Shown here: positions 1 through 8,900 of the stretch, piece by piece
How the letters are laid out: each line of letters starts with the position of its first letter
How positions within the stretch are numbered: position 1 is the first letter of the stretch
Origin: Bacillus pseudomycoides DSM 12442
Lineage (GTDB): Bacteria > Bacillota > Bacilli > Bacillales > Bacillaceae_G
Reading direction: 5' to 3'
Length of the DNA stretch: 64,000 nucleotides
Assembly: GCF_000161455.1 (NCBI RefSeq)
Contig: NZ_CM000745.1
Coordinates: 1,932,686-1,996,685, forward strand
Position numbers and translations under genes: made by a program
The notes under the pieces: generated by a model
What the model saw: the letters and a program-made list of their open reading frames with translations, nothing else
What the model was told of the DNA's origin: nothing
The model's database searches: none

Positions 1-6
1 TGATGA

Positions 7-51
7 AAAAAGCCTAATTTCTCTACAATAAATTGAGAAATTAGGCTTTTT
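7..51. terminator. Bidirectional terminator hairpin
   Basis: Perfect 17-bp inverted repeat (AAAAAGCCTAATTTCTC, 7-23, with its complement at 35-51) ending in a T run on both strands. It probably ends a gene lying just left of the window. Confidence 0.85.
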
Positions 52-463
52 AATAGGAAAAGTAGGATACATATTAACAGAATGCACTCATAAATGGGAA
101 TATGATATAAGACCATAAGGTTTTCCTACTATTTATTTATTGTGAAATGAGGGTTTTCGAGTTGTTTTTGATCAATGTTTATTTCAAAGCTACATTTACA
201 CCTGTTGAATTTTTAAAATATTGTTTCTGTATATCTAAATTAACAATTTTTAAGTGGAGAAGAAAAGATAAATATTTAATGTTACAACTTTAAATGAATA
301 CGAGTATAAATGTATAGATGTACATTTATACTCAAGGTGGAATTAGAAATTCTATATGAGTAACAGTAATAAATGTAATCATTAGAATAGGATCTCAGTA
401 ACGATAATAATTGTTTCAAAAGGAAGAACTATGTACGTTATTATGGAGTATATAAGCTTTTAT
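52..463. other. Non-coding stretch before the bcr1-like element
   Basis: No convincing open frame with a ribosome binding site was seen. It holds a perfect 13-bp inverted repeat (GAGTATAAATGTA at 302-314, complement at 321-333). It also holds a degenerate partial copy (about 394-450) of the 5' end of the downstream repeat, sharing GTAACGAT and TACGT blocks. Confidence 0.5.
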
Positions 464-627
464 AGTAACGATGATAGTTGTCTCTGGACAGCTATTTACG
501 TACAGTAAAACTCCGAAGAAATAAGAAGTTAGGTGGGAGATAAACTACCCGTAAAAGCCAAATTGATGAAGGCTAATAATCGGAGGGAATGAAGGAAACC
601 TCCACTGATTATTAGCCTTCACTTTAT
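459..627 (+). repeat. bcr1-like B. cereus-group repeat with TTTAT flanks
   Basis: TTTAT at 459-463 and 623-627 flank a 159-bp non-coding unit. The unit ends in a long hairpin: a 15-bp perfect stem (567-581 with 607-621) continued by GGAGG (582-586) pairing with CCTCC (599-603). The published bcr1 element is about 155 bp, limited to the B. cereus group, flanked by TTTAT and predicted to be mobile. Length, flanks and terminal hairpin all fit, but the assignment rests on memory of the element and not on an alignment. Confidence 0.7.
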
Positions 628-762
628 ATTATTTACAATATATCCAAAAAAGATAGAGATATATTGTAAAATTAGTATTAAGCTTTACAAGTGAAAGAGG
701 TCAAAAAGAAGATCATAAAACTGAAAATTAAGAAATTTTCAAATGGAAAATGGGGGATTTTA

Positions 763-1392
763 ATGAGAAAAATGATATTATATAGCGATCAAATACAAGA
801 AGATAGAAAATTGGATTATGAGCTTTTAAGGTTATTAAATAAAGAAAACCCTTCAATAGCATATCTTCGATCATCTTCAGATGAAACAGGAAAGTATTTT
901 AATAATGTAGTTAAATATTATAGAGATTTAGGAATTAGCAAAGTAGAATATTTTGATTTAGATAAAGAATATGATGAAAGAAAGGTTAATAACATATTTA
1001 ATTATGATGCAATACATCTTTCAGGTGGAAATACATTTCGCTTTTTAAATTCCCTACGAAAAAGAAATTTATTACATTCATTAAAATCTTATGTGGAAAA
1101 TGGTGGGGTTTTAATTGGTGTTAGTGCAGGTAGTATAATATCTACTAAAAGTATTGATACAGCTCAATTTGTAGACGAGGATATTATAGGACTAGAGGAT
1201 AGAAGCTCTTTAGGTTTTGTAGATTTTGATTTTATGCCTCATTGGAGTGAGGAGCAAAGTGAAAAATATTTAGAATTATTAAAGGATTATTCCAGGCTGA
1301 AAAATAGGACAATTTATGCTTGTAAAGATGGTGATGGGATAGTTATTGATGGAGAAGATATTAAATTGATTGGAAATGTTATAAAAATCTAA
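763..1392 (+). CDS. Peptidase S51 / PepE-like class I glutamine-amidotransferase-fold protein
   Basis: A 209-residue cytosolic protein of the peptidase E (S51) fold. The nucleophile elbow reads GVSAGS, with Ser121 at the expected place, after a HLSGGNTFR segment typical of the family. Family members cleave N-terminal Asp dipeptides or act on related small substrates; the substrate here cannot be read from sequence. The frame is open back to a GTG at 691, but that start has no ribosome binding site. The ATG at 763 follows GGGGG by about 6 bases and is preferred. It stands alone downstream of the bcr1-like repeat, and its codon usage is very AT-rich. Confidence 0.8.
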   Translation: MRKMILYSDQIQEDRKLDYELLRLLNKENPSIAYLRSSSDETGKYFNNVVKYYRDLGISKVEYFDLDKEYDERKVNNIFNYDAIHLSGGNTFRFLNSLRKRNLLHSLKSYVENGGVLIGVSAGSIISTKSIDTAQFVDEDIIGLEDRSSLGFVDFDFMPHWSEEQSEKYLELLKDYSRLKNRTIYACKDGDGIVIDGEDIKLIGNVIKI

Positions 1393-1567
1393 TTTGGCTT
1401 CAATTTATCAAATACATTTTGTCTAAATGAGCTGAACAGATGTCTAGATACATTAAGAACTTATGGACATGAAAAAGTGTTTTTATATCTAGAAAATATT
1501 TTTATCATTTGCTCAAAGTAGGGAACGAAATCAGCAATTTCAATATAAACAGAAGGAGGTAGCTCAA

Positions 1568-2449
1568 TTGAAAGAGTATGATTGGGATAATAAGTTGGAG
1601 TATTTGAGAAATACAAGGGATCTATATTATAACGATGATTATCTAAGTTTTTTGGTGAATTCAGTTTGGAAAATCTCTAAACCAGTTCATATTGTTGACT
1701 ATGGTTGTGGATATGGTTATTTAGGTCTGAAACTATTACCTCTGTTACCAATAGGGTCTAGATATACAGGAATTGATAAGGGGAAGAAACTAATTAATAA
1801 AGCAAGAGAGTTATTCCGCATTCTTCCATATGAAGCAGACTTTCTTGAGGCAGATGTTACTGAAATTAAATTAGAAAGTAAGTATGATATAGCAGTATGT
1901 CATGCTTTTTTATTACATATGAACGATCCAAAGACAATGTTACAAAAAATGATAGACTCGGTCGTTGATGAAGGTAATATCATATGCTTTGAACCACATT
2001 GGATTTCGAATATGTCTTCGTATAGTCTTAACAATCTAGAGCAATCAGAAATTGTTCAGATTGGTGTTCTTCAAAAATTATTTGAAAAAGATGCAAAACG
2101 AAATGGTAAAGATGGAAACATCGGTATTAAATTACCAACATATCTAAGTGAGCTAGGGGTAGAAAATATTGAATGTAGAGTTAGTGATAAGATTAATTTT
2201 CTTAATGTTAATGAGGATCAAAGAGATAAACAGCAATTGTATCAATCACTCAAGGAAGAGGGAATCGGTAATACTCCTGCTGAAAAAGAAGAATTCATTG
2301 AACGTTTAATAAATCGAGGGCTGATATACAATGAAGCGATGGTGCAGTACGAAGCAGAATTACAATTTTCTAAAGCATTCACTATAGATTCTTCTCTAGT
2401 ATATGCTCCAAGTATGAAAATTACTTTTGGCATAGTGAAAAGCAAGTAA
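1568..2449 (+). CDS. Class I SAM-dependent methyltransferase
   Basis: A 293-residue cytosolic protein. Motif I of the SAM-binding fold is visible near residues 44-53 (VDYGCGYGYLG), followed by an acidic motif II (TGIDKG) and a motif around VCHAFLLHMNDP. The start is TTG, chosen because a strong AAGGAGGT lies just upstream (1552-1560). The long C-terminal half has no recognisable motif and probably forms the substrate lid. The acceptor is unknown; small-molecule or cofactor methylation is as likely as RNA. It is a single-gene unit closed by a terminator. Confidence 0.8.
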   Translation: MKEYDWDNKLEYLRNTRDLYYNDDYLSFLVNSVWKISKPVHIVDYGCGYGYLGLKLLPLLPIGSRYTGIDKGKKLINKARELFRILPYEADFLEADVTEIKLESKYDIAVCHAFLLHMNDPKTMLQKMIDSVVDEGNIICFEPHWISNMSSYSLNNLEQSEIVQIGVLQKLFEKDAKRNGKDGNIGIKLPTYLSELGVENIECRVSDKINFLNVNEDQRDKQQLYQSLKEEGIGNTPAEKEEFIERLINRGLIYNEAMVQYEAELQFSKAFTIDSSLVYAPSMKITFGIVKSK

Positions 2450-2471
2450 TGTAAATAAAGAAATGAGTTAG

Positions 2472-2511
2472 GACTTCTAAGGCTGTATACATGTTAGAAG
2501 TCTTATTTTTT
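2472..2511 (+). terminator. Terminator of the methyltransferase gene
   Basis: GACTTCTAA (2472-2480) pairs with TTAGAAGTC (2494-2502) and is followed by TTATTTTTTAG. Confidence 0.75.
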
Positions 2512-2728
2512 AGTTTGATAGTATTTTCTAAAAGAAAATATGTCAAAATCGTGTACGAATGAAAATAGATTCGATATTAATTTTGAAAACCTCGCTTAAA
2601 TCACCTATTTCCTATGGAAAAACAGAGATAGTCTTGTTATGATAACAAGCATAGTCCTTTTTTATAACTAGAATAGATAGAATTGTGAGAAAAGTCCGAG
2701 AAAAGGACGCGCACAAGGGAGGAACAAC

Positions 2729-3556
2729 ATGAAGCGTGTTGCTTGGTTTACTGATAGTACAACTGCAAACTTTACAACAAGTGCAGATAATTTTGTTATA
2801 CCGATTGAAATTGTTATTAATGGAACGGCTTACAAAGACTGTGAAGAAGGTGTTCGTGAACGTGTCTACGATGCATTAAAACAGGGTATAACTGTAACTA
2901 CGTCACAACCTAATTTTGGAGATATGGTTGCACTCTTCTCTAAATGTAAAGAAGAATATGAAGAGGGATTTGCAATCACAATTAGTGGGAAAGTAAGTGG
3001 CACTTATCAAAATATGATACTTGCAGCAGAAATGGCAGGATTTCCTCTAGTTGTAATAGATAGTGAAACAACGAGTTATCCAATGGATGAAATTTTAACA
3101 AAAGCGCAAACGTTATACCGTAAGGGTATGACTTTACAAGATATACAAAAGACAATACAACATGTGGAACGTAGTCCTTATTATGTATTTCCAAAGGATT
3201 TGAAAGGTCTATATGCAAGTGGACGTGTGAAAGGTGTACAATTTATACTAGGCAGTCTATTAAGTGTAAACCTAATTCTAGAAGTAAAACATGGCGAACT
3301 TGTGTTGGAGAAGAAAGTTCGTAAAATACAAAAATGTAAAGAATATATGCGAAGCGAACTTGAAAAAGAAATGCCGAAAGTAGTCCATGTTTTCCATGCG
3401 AATGATGAAGAAGGGGCAGAAGAATGGATTGCTGATTTCAGAGCAGTATTTCCTGAAATGAAGTTTTTAATTTACCCACTTCCTATATCTTTTGCTGTTC
3501 ATGCAGGTGCTGGAACAATTGCGATTAGCTTTTTGAAAGGGGAAACCCGTGAATAA
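2729..3556 (+). CDS. DegV family protein (fatty-acid-binding, FakB-like)
   Basis: A 275-residue cytosolic DegV-fold protein. The N-terminus carries the family motif TDSTT (residues 8-12), and there is a TSQP segment near residue 58. DegV/FakB proteins hold a fatty acid for phosphorylation by FakA, which feeds exogenous fatty acids into phospholipid synthesis. A second, clearly different DegV gene lies at 54333-55175, so the strain has several lipid-specific binders, as is usual. GGGAGG precedes the ATG. The stop codon sits in the loop of the terminator hairpin. Confidence 0.85.
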   Translation: MKRVAWFTDSTTANFTTSADNFVIPIEIVINGTAYKDCEEGVRERVYDALKQGITVTTSQPNFGDMVALFSKCKEEYEEGFAITISGKVSGTYQNMILAAEMAGFPLVVIDSETTSYPMDEILTKAQTLYRKGMTLQDIQKTIQHVERSPYYVFPKDLKGLYASGRVKGVQFILGSLLSVNLILEVKHGELVLEKKVRKIQKCKEYMRSELEKEMPKVVHVFHANDEEGAEEWIADFRAVFPEMKFLIYPLPISFAVHAGAGTIAISFLKGETRE

Positions 3557-3571
3557 TTCACGGGTTTTTTT
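3544..3571 (+). terminator. Terminator overlapping the degV-like stop codon
   Basis: AACCCGTGAA (3544-3553) and TTCACGGGTT (3557-3566) form a 10-bp stem around the TAA stop, followed by a run of T. The last codons of the gene therefore form half of the stem. Confidence 0.9.
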
Positions 3572-3741
3572 GATGTGCCAGTTCTTATTTTTTTATGTTG
3601 ATGGAAATAATTTAGAGAATGAGAGATGAAGTGTTTTAGTAATAAGTAAGTGATTAACCATTAAAATAAATTAACGTGATAAGATTTCCAACATACGATA
3701 TATGCTGGAGGTCGTATTTTATTCATAGTAATAACCTAATG

Positions 3742-4917
3742 TCATTTTTTCATTTTCCACAAAAACAAGCACAGATAACATAAAAGAAGAACACTAAATA
3801 TGTAGAAAGCATTTGTAAATCCAAATAAATCTGATAAACTTCCGCTAAGCATCGGTCCGAAAAACATACCAATTGAGTAGGCTGTATTATAGATTGCAAA
3901 AAGTATTCCATATGCATGAACTCCGTTTTTGTCTGCGAGATATGTAAGTTCTGGTAAAGCAGGTGCTAGTAAAAGGCTAAAACTAATTCCAAGGATAGCA
4001 AGTACAAATATTTCCAGGGCGGTATGAGAAACAATCACTGTAAATGGGAAACATAAAGCAGCCAAAGCTATGCCTACTGCCATCGTTTGTTTTCTGCCAA
4101 TTTTAGTTGAAAGTGTGCCAATGATTGGTGCGGTAAATCCATATGCGAGAGTTGGAACGGCAAATAGGAGTCCGATTGTCCCAGGGCTAAGGTGTAAGGT
4201 GTCTTGTAAGTAGAGTGGAAGAGTTGGCTCTAAAGCGCTAGGTAAGGCCGATCCTAGAATAATAATACCGATCATAATAAATAGGGAACGCATATTCAAG
4301 ATAGATCGATAGCTAATTCGTTGGTTTGAGCTGGATTTTGGTTCATTATGAAGTAATGTTATTCGTAATATACCATCAATGAGTGCAATACTGGCAGCGA
4401 TAATAAAGGGAAGATGATACCCTCCCCATTGATAAAGTGCCCCGCCGATTGTTGGACCAAGGAGCATCCCAGCTGCTTGTCCCGATAAAGCGAGACCCAT
4501 GGCCTTTCCGCGTTCTTGCAGAGGGAACACATCTGCTAGAAGTGCTAATCCAGCTGTCCATGTTGCTGCTGCAGATATACCTTGTAGCATTCTTGCGAGC
4601 ACGAGCAACCAGAAACTATTTGCAAGTCCGAATAATAGAGTCGCTGCTGCAAGTCCAAATAAGCCTAGAATCATAGGGAGGCGTCTTCCAACCTTATCGG
4701 AAACCACTCCCAAAATGGGAGTAGCAAGAAGTAAAGTAATAGCGTAACTACCGAATAAAAAGCCAATCTCTGTTTGGGAAGCACCTAGTGTTTCTGCGTA
4801 CCGTGGTAAGATTGGGACAATCATTCCGTAGATGAGCATATCCGTAAAGACAGCTACTGCTACAACCCATAACGAAGCTTTTTGCACGCGAGACATTTTT
4901 AACCTAGCTTCCATCAT
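3742..4917 (-). CDS. MFS transporter, multidrug efflux type (DHA1-like)
   Basis: A 391-residue integral membrane protein with about twelve hydrophobic segments. The loop 2-3 signature GVVSDKVGRR of the major facilitator superfamily lies near residues 71-80, and a weaker repeat (GTLSTKIGRK) in the second half shows the internal duplication. A conserved GXXXGPXXGG motif C-like segment (GQAAGMLLGPTIGG) near residue 145 is typical of drug/H+ antiporters. It overlaps the upstream padR gene by four bases (ATGA), so the two are translationally coupled. The second ATG (4914) is an equally good start. Function as a PadR-controlled drug or metabolite exporter is inferred from this pairing. Confidence 0.85.
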   Translation of the reverse strand: MMEARLKMSRVQKASLWVVAVAVFTDMLIYGMIVPILPRYAETLGASQTEIGFLFGSYAITLLLATPILGVVSDKVGRRLPMILGLFGLAAATLLFGLANSFWLLVLARMLQGISAAATWTAGLALLADVFPLQERGKAMGLALSGQAAGMLLGPTIGGALYQWGGYHLPFIIAASIALIDGILRITLLHNEPKSSSNQRISYRSILNMRSLFIMIGIIILGSALPSALEPTLPLYLQDTLHLSPGTIGLLFAVPTLAYGFTAPIIGTLSTKIGRKQTMAVGIALAALCFPFTVIVSHTALEIFVLAILGISFSLLLAPALPELTYLADKNGVHAYGILFAIYNTAYSIGMFFGPMLSGSLSDLFGFTNAFYIFSVLLLCYLCLFLWKMKK

Positions 4918-5480
4918 TTTTCCTCCGTGTTCTTCTTATTTTCTAATCGAGATAACATTTTTTCCATTTTTTCAATGAAACGTAGCTGTATTTCACATTG
5001 TTCATAAATATTTTCAAAAATCAGGCTCACATGCTCTGGAATGTCTATCATTTTTTCTTTAATAGATTGTCCAGCTTTCATATTCTCGTACATTTCTATA
5101 ATTTTCTTTTTTTGATCTTGTAAGGCGGATGAAATGTGTTCAAGAGAAACAGTATTTGTATCGAAAAAAGTAAGTGCTGTATATAACTCTGTTGGGAATA
5201 CGACTGAAGATTGCTGGAATGACTGAAGCATGAGTGTATAGAATTCATCTTTTCCAGCAGGTGTAACACTATAAATTGCTTTGGAACGATTGCCCGTTTT
5301 TTCAACGGCATCAAGCTCTACTAATCCTTCTTTATCCATTTTTTTTAAAGCATGATAAATCGAAGCGGGAAAAACACCTGCCCAAGTGTCTGTTTGTGCT
5401 GATTGCATAGCTTGTTGTAATTCGTATCCAGACATAGGACCGTATTGCATGAGTAAACCTAGCACCATTAAACGTGTCAT
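4914..5480 (-). CDS. PadR family transcriptional regulator
   Basis: A 189-residue repressor. The N-terminal winged helix (LGLLMQYGPMSGYELQQAMQ, then IYHALKKMDKEGLVE) is typical of PadR, followed by a helical C-terminal dimerisation domain (long PadR subfamily). The frame extends upstream to 5522, but the ATG at 5480 has GGAGG at the right distance and starts MTRLMVLGLL, so it is chosen. It is the first gene of an operon with the MFS exporter. A palindrome immediately after the promoter indicates autorepression, probably relieved by the exporter's substrate. Confidence 0.9.
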   Translation of the reverse strand: MTRLMVLGLLMQYGPMSGYELQQAMQSAQTDTWAGVFPASIYHALKKMDKEGLVELDAVEKTGNRSKAIYSVTPAGKDEFYTLMLQSFQQSSVVFPTELYTALTFFDTNTVSLEHISSALQDQKKKIIEMYENMKAGQSIKEKMIDIPEHVSLIFENIYEQCEIQLRFIEKMEKMLSRLENKKNTEEK

Positions 5481-5510
5481 ATGTATCCTCCGTTCAAATA
5501 GAAAATATAG

Positions 5511-5530
5511 AATACTAAACATTTAGTATT
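5511..5530 (-). promoter_or_regulatory. Probable PadR operator
   Basis: AATACTAAA (5511-5519) and TTTAGTATT (5522-5530) form a perfect 9-bp inverted repeat with a 2-base centre. It lies directly downstream of the -10 box and upstream of the padR start, the standard position for an autorepressor. Confidence 0.75.
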
Positions 5531-5537
5531 TGTTTAT

Positions 5538-5566
5538 AATATATGTGGAAATATTTGTTTTGTCAA
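5538..5566 (-). promoter_or_regulatory. Promoter of the padR-MFS operon
   Basis: On the minus strand, TTGACA (complement of 5561-5566), a 17-base spacer and TATATT (complement of 5538-5543). This is a near-consensus SigA promoter. Confidence 0.8.
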
Positions 5567-5913
5567 TAAAAGGATGGGAATTGTTATGTCCCGTTATTTC
5601 AGGAAATAAGACCCACCCCAAAATTCAGCGAAAGTAAAGAAGTTTAGATGGGATACAAACACCGTATAAAATTTTGATTTATAAGTGGTGATTAACTTAA
5701 TAAAATAAATTTTATTTCACCAAATTAAACAAAATACATGAAAAAATAGTTATTTTTATTCTTTTTAAACTATAATTTAAATAATATTTTCTATTATCGA
5801 AGATTATATAAGATTTTAATTGAATACATGATATAAGCTGTGTAGAATCTAAGCAAGCGGATAAGAATACTGCTTACTGATGCGCAAGAAAAATAATTAC
5901 TAGAGGTGAATGC
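5567..5913. other. Intergenic region upstream of the TPR/C39 gene
   Basis: No gene was seen. It contains a candidate -10 (TATAAT near 5769) without a good -35, very AT-rich sequence, and a weak ribosome binding site (AGAGGTGAA) in front of 5914. Confidence 0.4.
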
Positions 5914-8900
5914 ATGTTAGAATTTAGGCGATTAGAGATGTGTTTGAAGGAGAAACGATTTGTAGATGGATTACAGGATGTAAATAACGAAATTGCACAT
6001 ATAAAAGAAACCAATACGTTCTCCTATGTGAAGGAATGGCTTTCTTTGATTTCAGGGCATGAGGAATTTGATACGCTAATCCGTCTTACAGATGAAGGGC
6101 TTATGCATCAATATAGTGCCTTCCTAATTCGCTATTCATATAAAAAATTTCCAAATATGAGAACGCTCTCTTTATATTGTGATGAGCTAATTGATGACCG
6201 AAAAGTACTTGATGCTGAAAAGTTATTAAAAGACGCTTTGGACGATATAAAGGCAGAACAAATAGATTCTGATATTTTATCAAAAGCCTACTTTACATTA
6301 GTAAGATGCCTTTTAGAAATGAAACGAAATGAAGAAGCATTCCAATATATGAAAAAAGCTGAGAGTTATAGTACACGTCCAGTCTTTGATAAATGGGGCT
6401 ATTTTTATATACAAATAGGAGAATGGGAGAAAGCGGAGCACTCACTTTTAGCGGGGATGGAACATAAGGAAAATGAAGAACTAGCGGTTTATTTATTATC
6501 ACAGCTATATGCATATAAAGGTGAACAGAAACGAGCATTGCAATTGATTAATGATGCGATAGATCAGTTTCCGCAAGTACCGTATTTTTATTTCGAAAAG
6601 GTGAAACATTTACTAGATTTACAGTGTTATGAGGAAATGTTAACTGTAATAGATAAGATCGATCAGATATTACCGTACCATTCGTATAAAGCTTATTTTA
6701 CACATTTACGTGCAGAAGCGTTGTATAAAATGAATAAGAACGAGGAGTTACTTGCTCTATTAAAAACGGAAGTATGTTTGAAGGAGTCACTATATCATAA
6801 TATAGAAAAATACCCGAATGGGAAAAAAGTAAGATTGCCATTAGTACCAATCGTACAAAAAGATAATTATTGTGTTCCAGCGAGCTTGGAGATGATGCTT
6901 CGCTTATGGGGAGAAAGTCGTACACAAGATGAAGTCGCAAATCATATATTTGATGTAACAGGATCAAAATTTTCAGATACGGTTACTTATTTAGAAGAAT
7001 TGGGCTATGTTTGTCGTTATTTCAAGGGGAACGAAAAGAACTATAAAGCATTACTCGATCAAAATATTCCTGTTTTATTAAGTATAGATATTGAACATGC
7101 ATCCCATGTTCAAGTTCTTTCTGGATATGATGATCAGTTACAATCTTTTTTTGTTCAAGATCCTAATTTCTTGGAACCGCTTTTTGTTGAATATGAGAAG
7201 TTACAGGAAAGATATCGCTACACCGATGGTTTATCTATCGTATTTGTTCCTAAGGAGAAAAAGGAACAATTGTCATTTTTAGTAGAAGAGGAAGATGTAT
7301 ACTTCCGAAAGCTATTCTCTCTGACGGATCATTTAGAAGAGCAGGATAAAAAAGGGATTGAAAAACTCGTATCATTTTTACAAGAGACAAATGAAAATCC
7401 ATACACGTGGTTATACACAATCAAACATATGGATGTTGAAGTGAATCAAGAGTTTATTCTTTTTTGTGCTGAAAGGTTAATGGAAAGATATCCGGATTCA
7501 GATTTTGTTAAGCTACATAGTGCACAATGCTTTATCCGTATTCAAGATCTGGAGCGGGCTAGTGATGTCTTGCAAAGTATTGAGAAAAAGAATAATCAAG
7601 CATTGTATCATTTTATACATGGCCGTTATTCTTTAGAGAAAGAAGAGTATGAGGAAGCAATTTCTAGCTTCCGCTCATCGTTACAATTAGATGCGGATCA
7701 GCCAATCGCATGGAGTTTTCTGGCATTATCATATATGTATATAGATCAGTCTGAACAGGGCTTGCAAATGTCGCAAATTGCATTGCAACGTCATCCAGAT
7801 AGGTTTATTCTTGTGAATCATGGTTTAGTTTTAATAGATTTAGAGCGTTATGAGGAAGCATATGAAGTATTTAATGATTTATTGAAAGAATATAAGTATG
7901 AAGCACATATATGGTATGAAAGAGCCAAATGTGCGCATCAAATGGAGAAATTGCATTTAGCAATCAAAGGACTTCGCATCGCCATTCAATTAGACAAAAC
8001 GGTACCATATCCATATGTAAAACTCTCAGAAATATATGAATCAGATCTAGAAGATAAGAAGAGTGCAGAAGCAATTTTATCGCAGGGTATCGAAAATTGC
8101 GAAGAATCATCATCATTATATACTCGATTAGGGGATTTGTATTTTCAAAATGATGAATTTGAAGAAGCTGAAAAAATATATAAACGTTCTTTAGAAGGAA
8201 ATGATGGAGACATTTATTCTCATTTTGGTTTAGTTCAAATTTATATGGCAAAAGAACAGTATAATGATGCAAAGCATTATATTTTCAGCATGGAAAAGAA
8301 ATTTGAACAAAATGATGAGTTTCTAATGAATGCAGGAATGGTATTGTGGGACGCTGAAATGGAATTAGGGGCTAATGAAGAACAATTAAAGATAGCGTTG
8401 TCAAAGTTAGAAAATGGCATCCGATGTTTGAAAAATAATACAGCGAATGTTTTAGAAGAATATGTAAATAGAGTTGAAGGGACACCATTTGTACAACGTG
8501 GGATAGCATTTTTAAGAAAACTAGAAAAAGAAAGAGCGGATATTACCGAGTATGGCTGTTATGCTGGTATTTTATATGAATCTCTTGGACAATACGATCA
8601 AGCAATGAAACGATACCATCAAGCAATAAAGCATAGACCGAGTACTCTTCCGTATTTTCGTATTGGTGAATCCCTTATGGTATTAGGGGAATTGGAAGAC
8701 GCAAAAAGAGCATATGAATCTTGCTTAGAAATAGATGCAAACTTTATAGGAGTACATTTGAAGTTAGCGGAAATATACGAAAAAGAAGAAAACCGTTTAA
8801 AAGAACAACATCATATGCTTCAGGCAATGATCCAAGAACCGATGATTGTAAATATGGAGTATTTGGCAGAGCTTTCAGTAGAAAATTCTCTTCATAAAGA

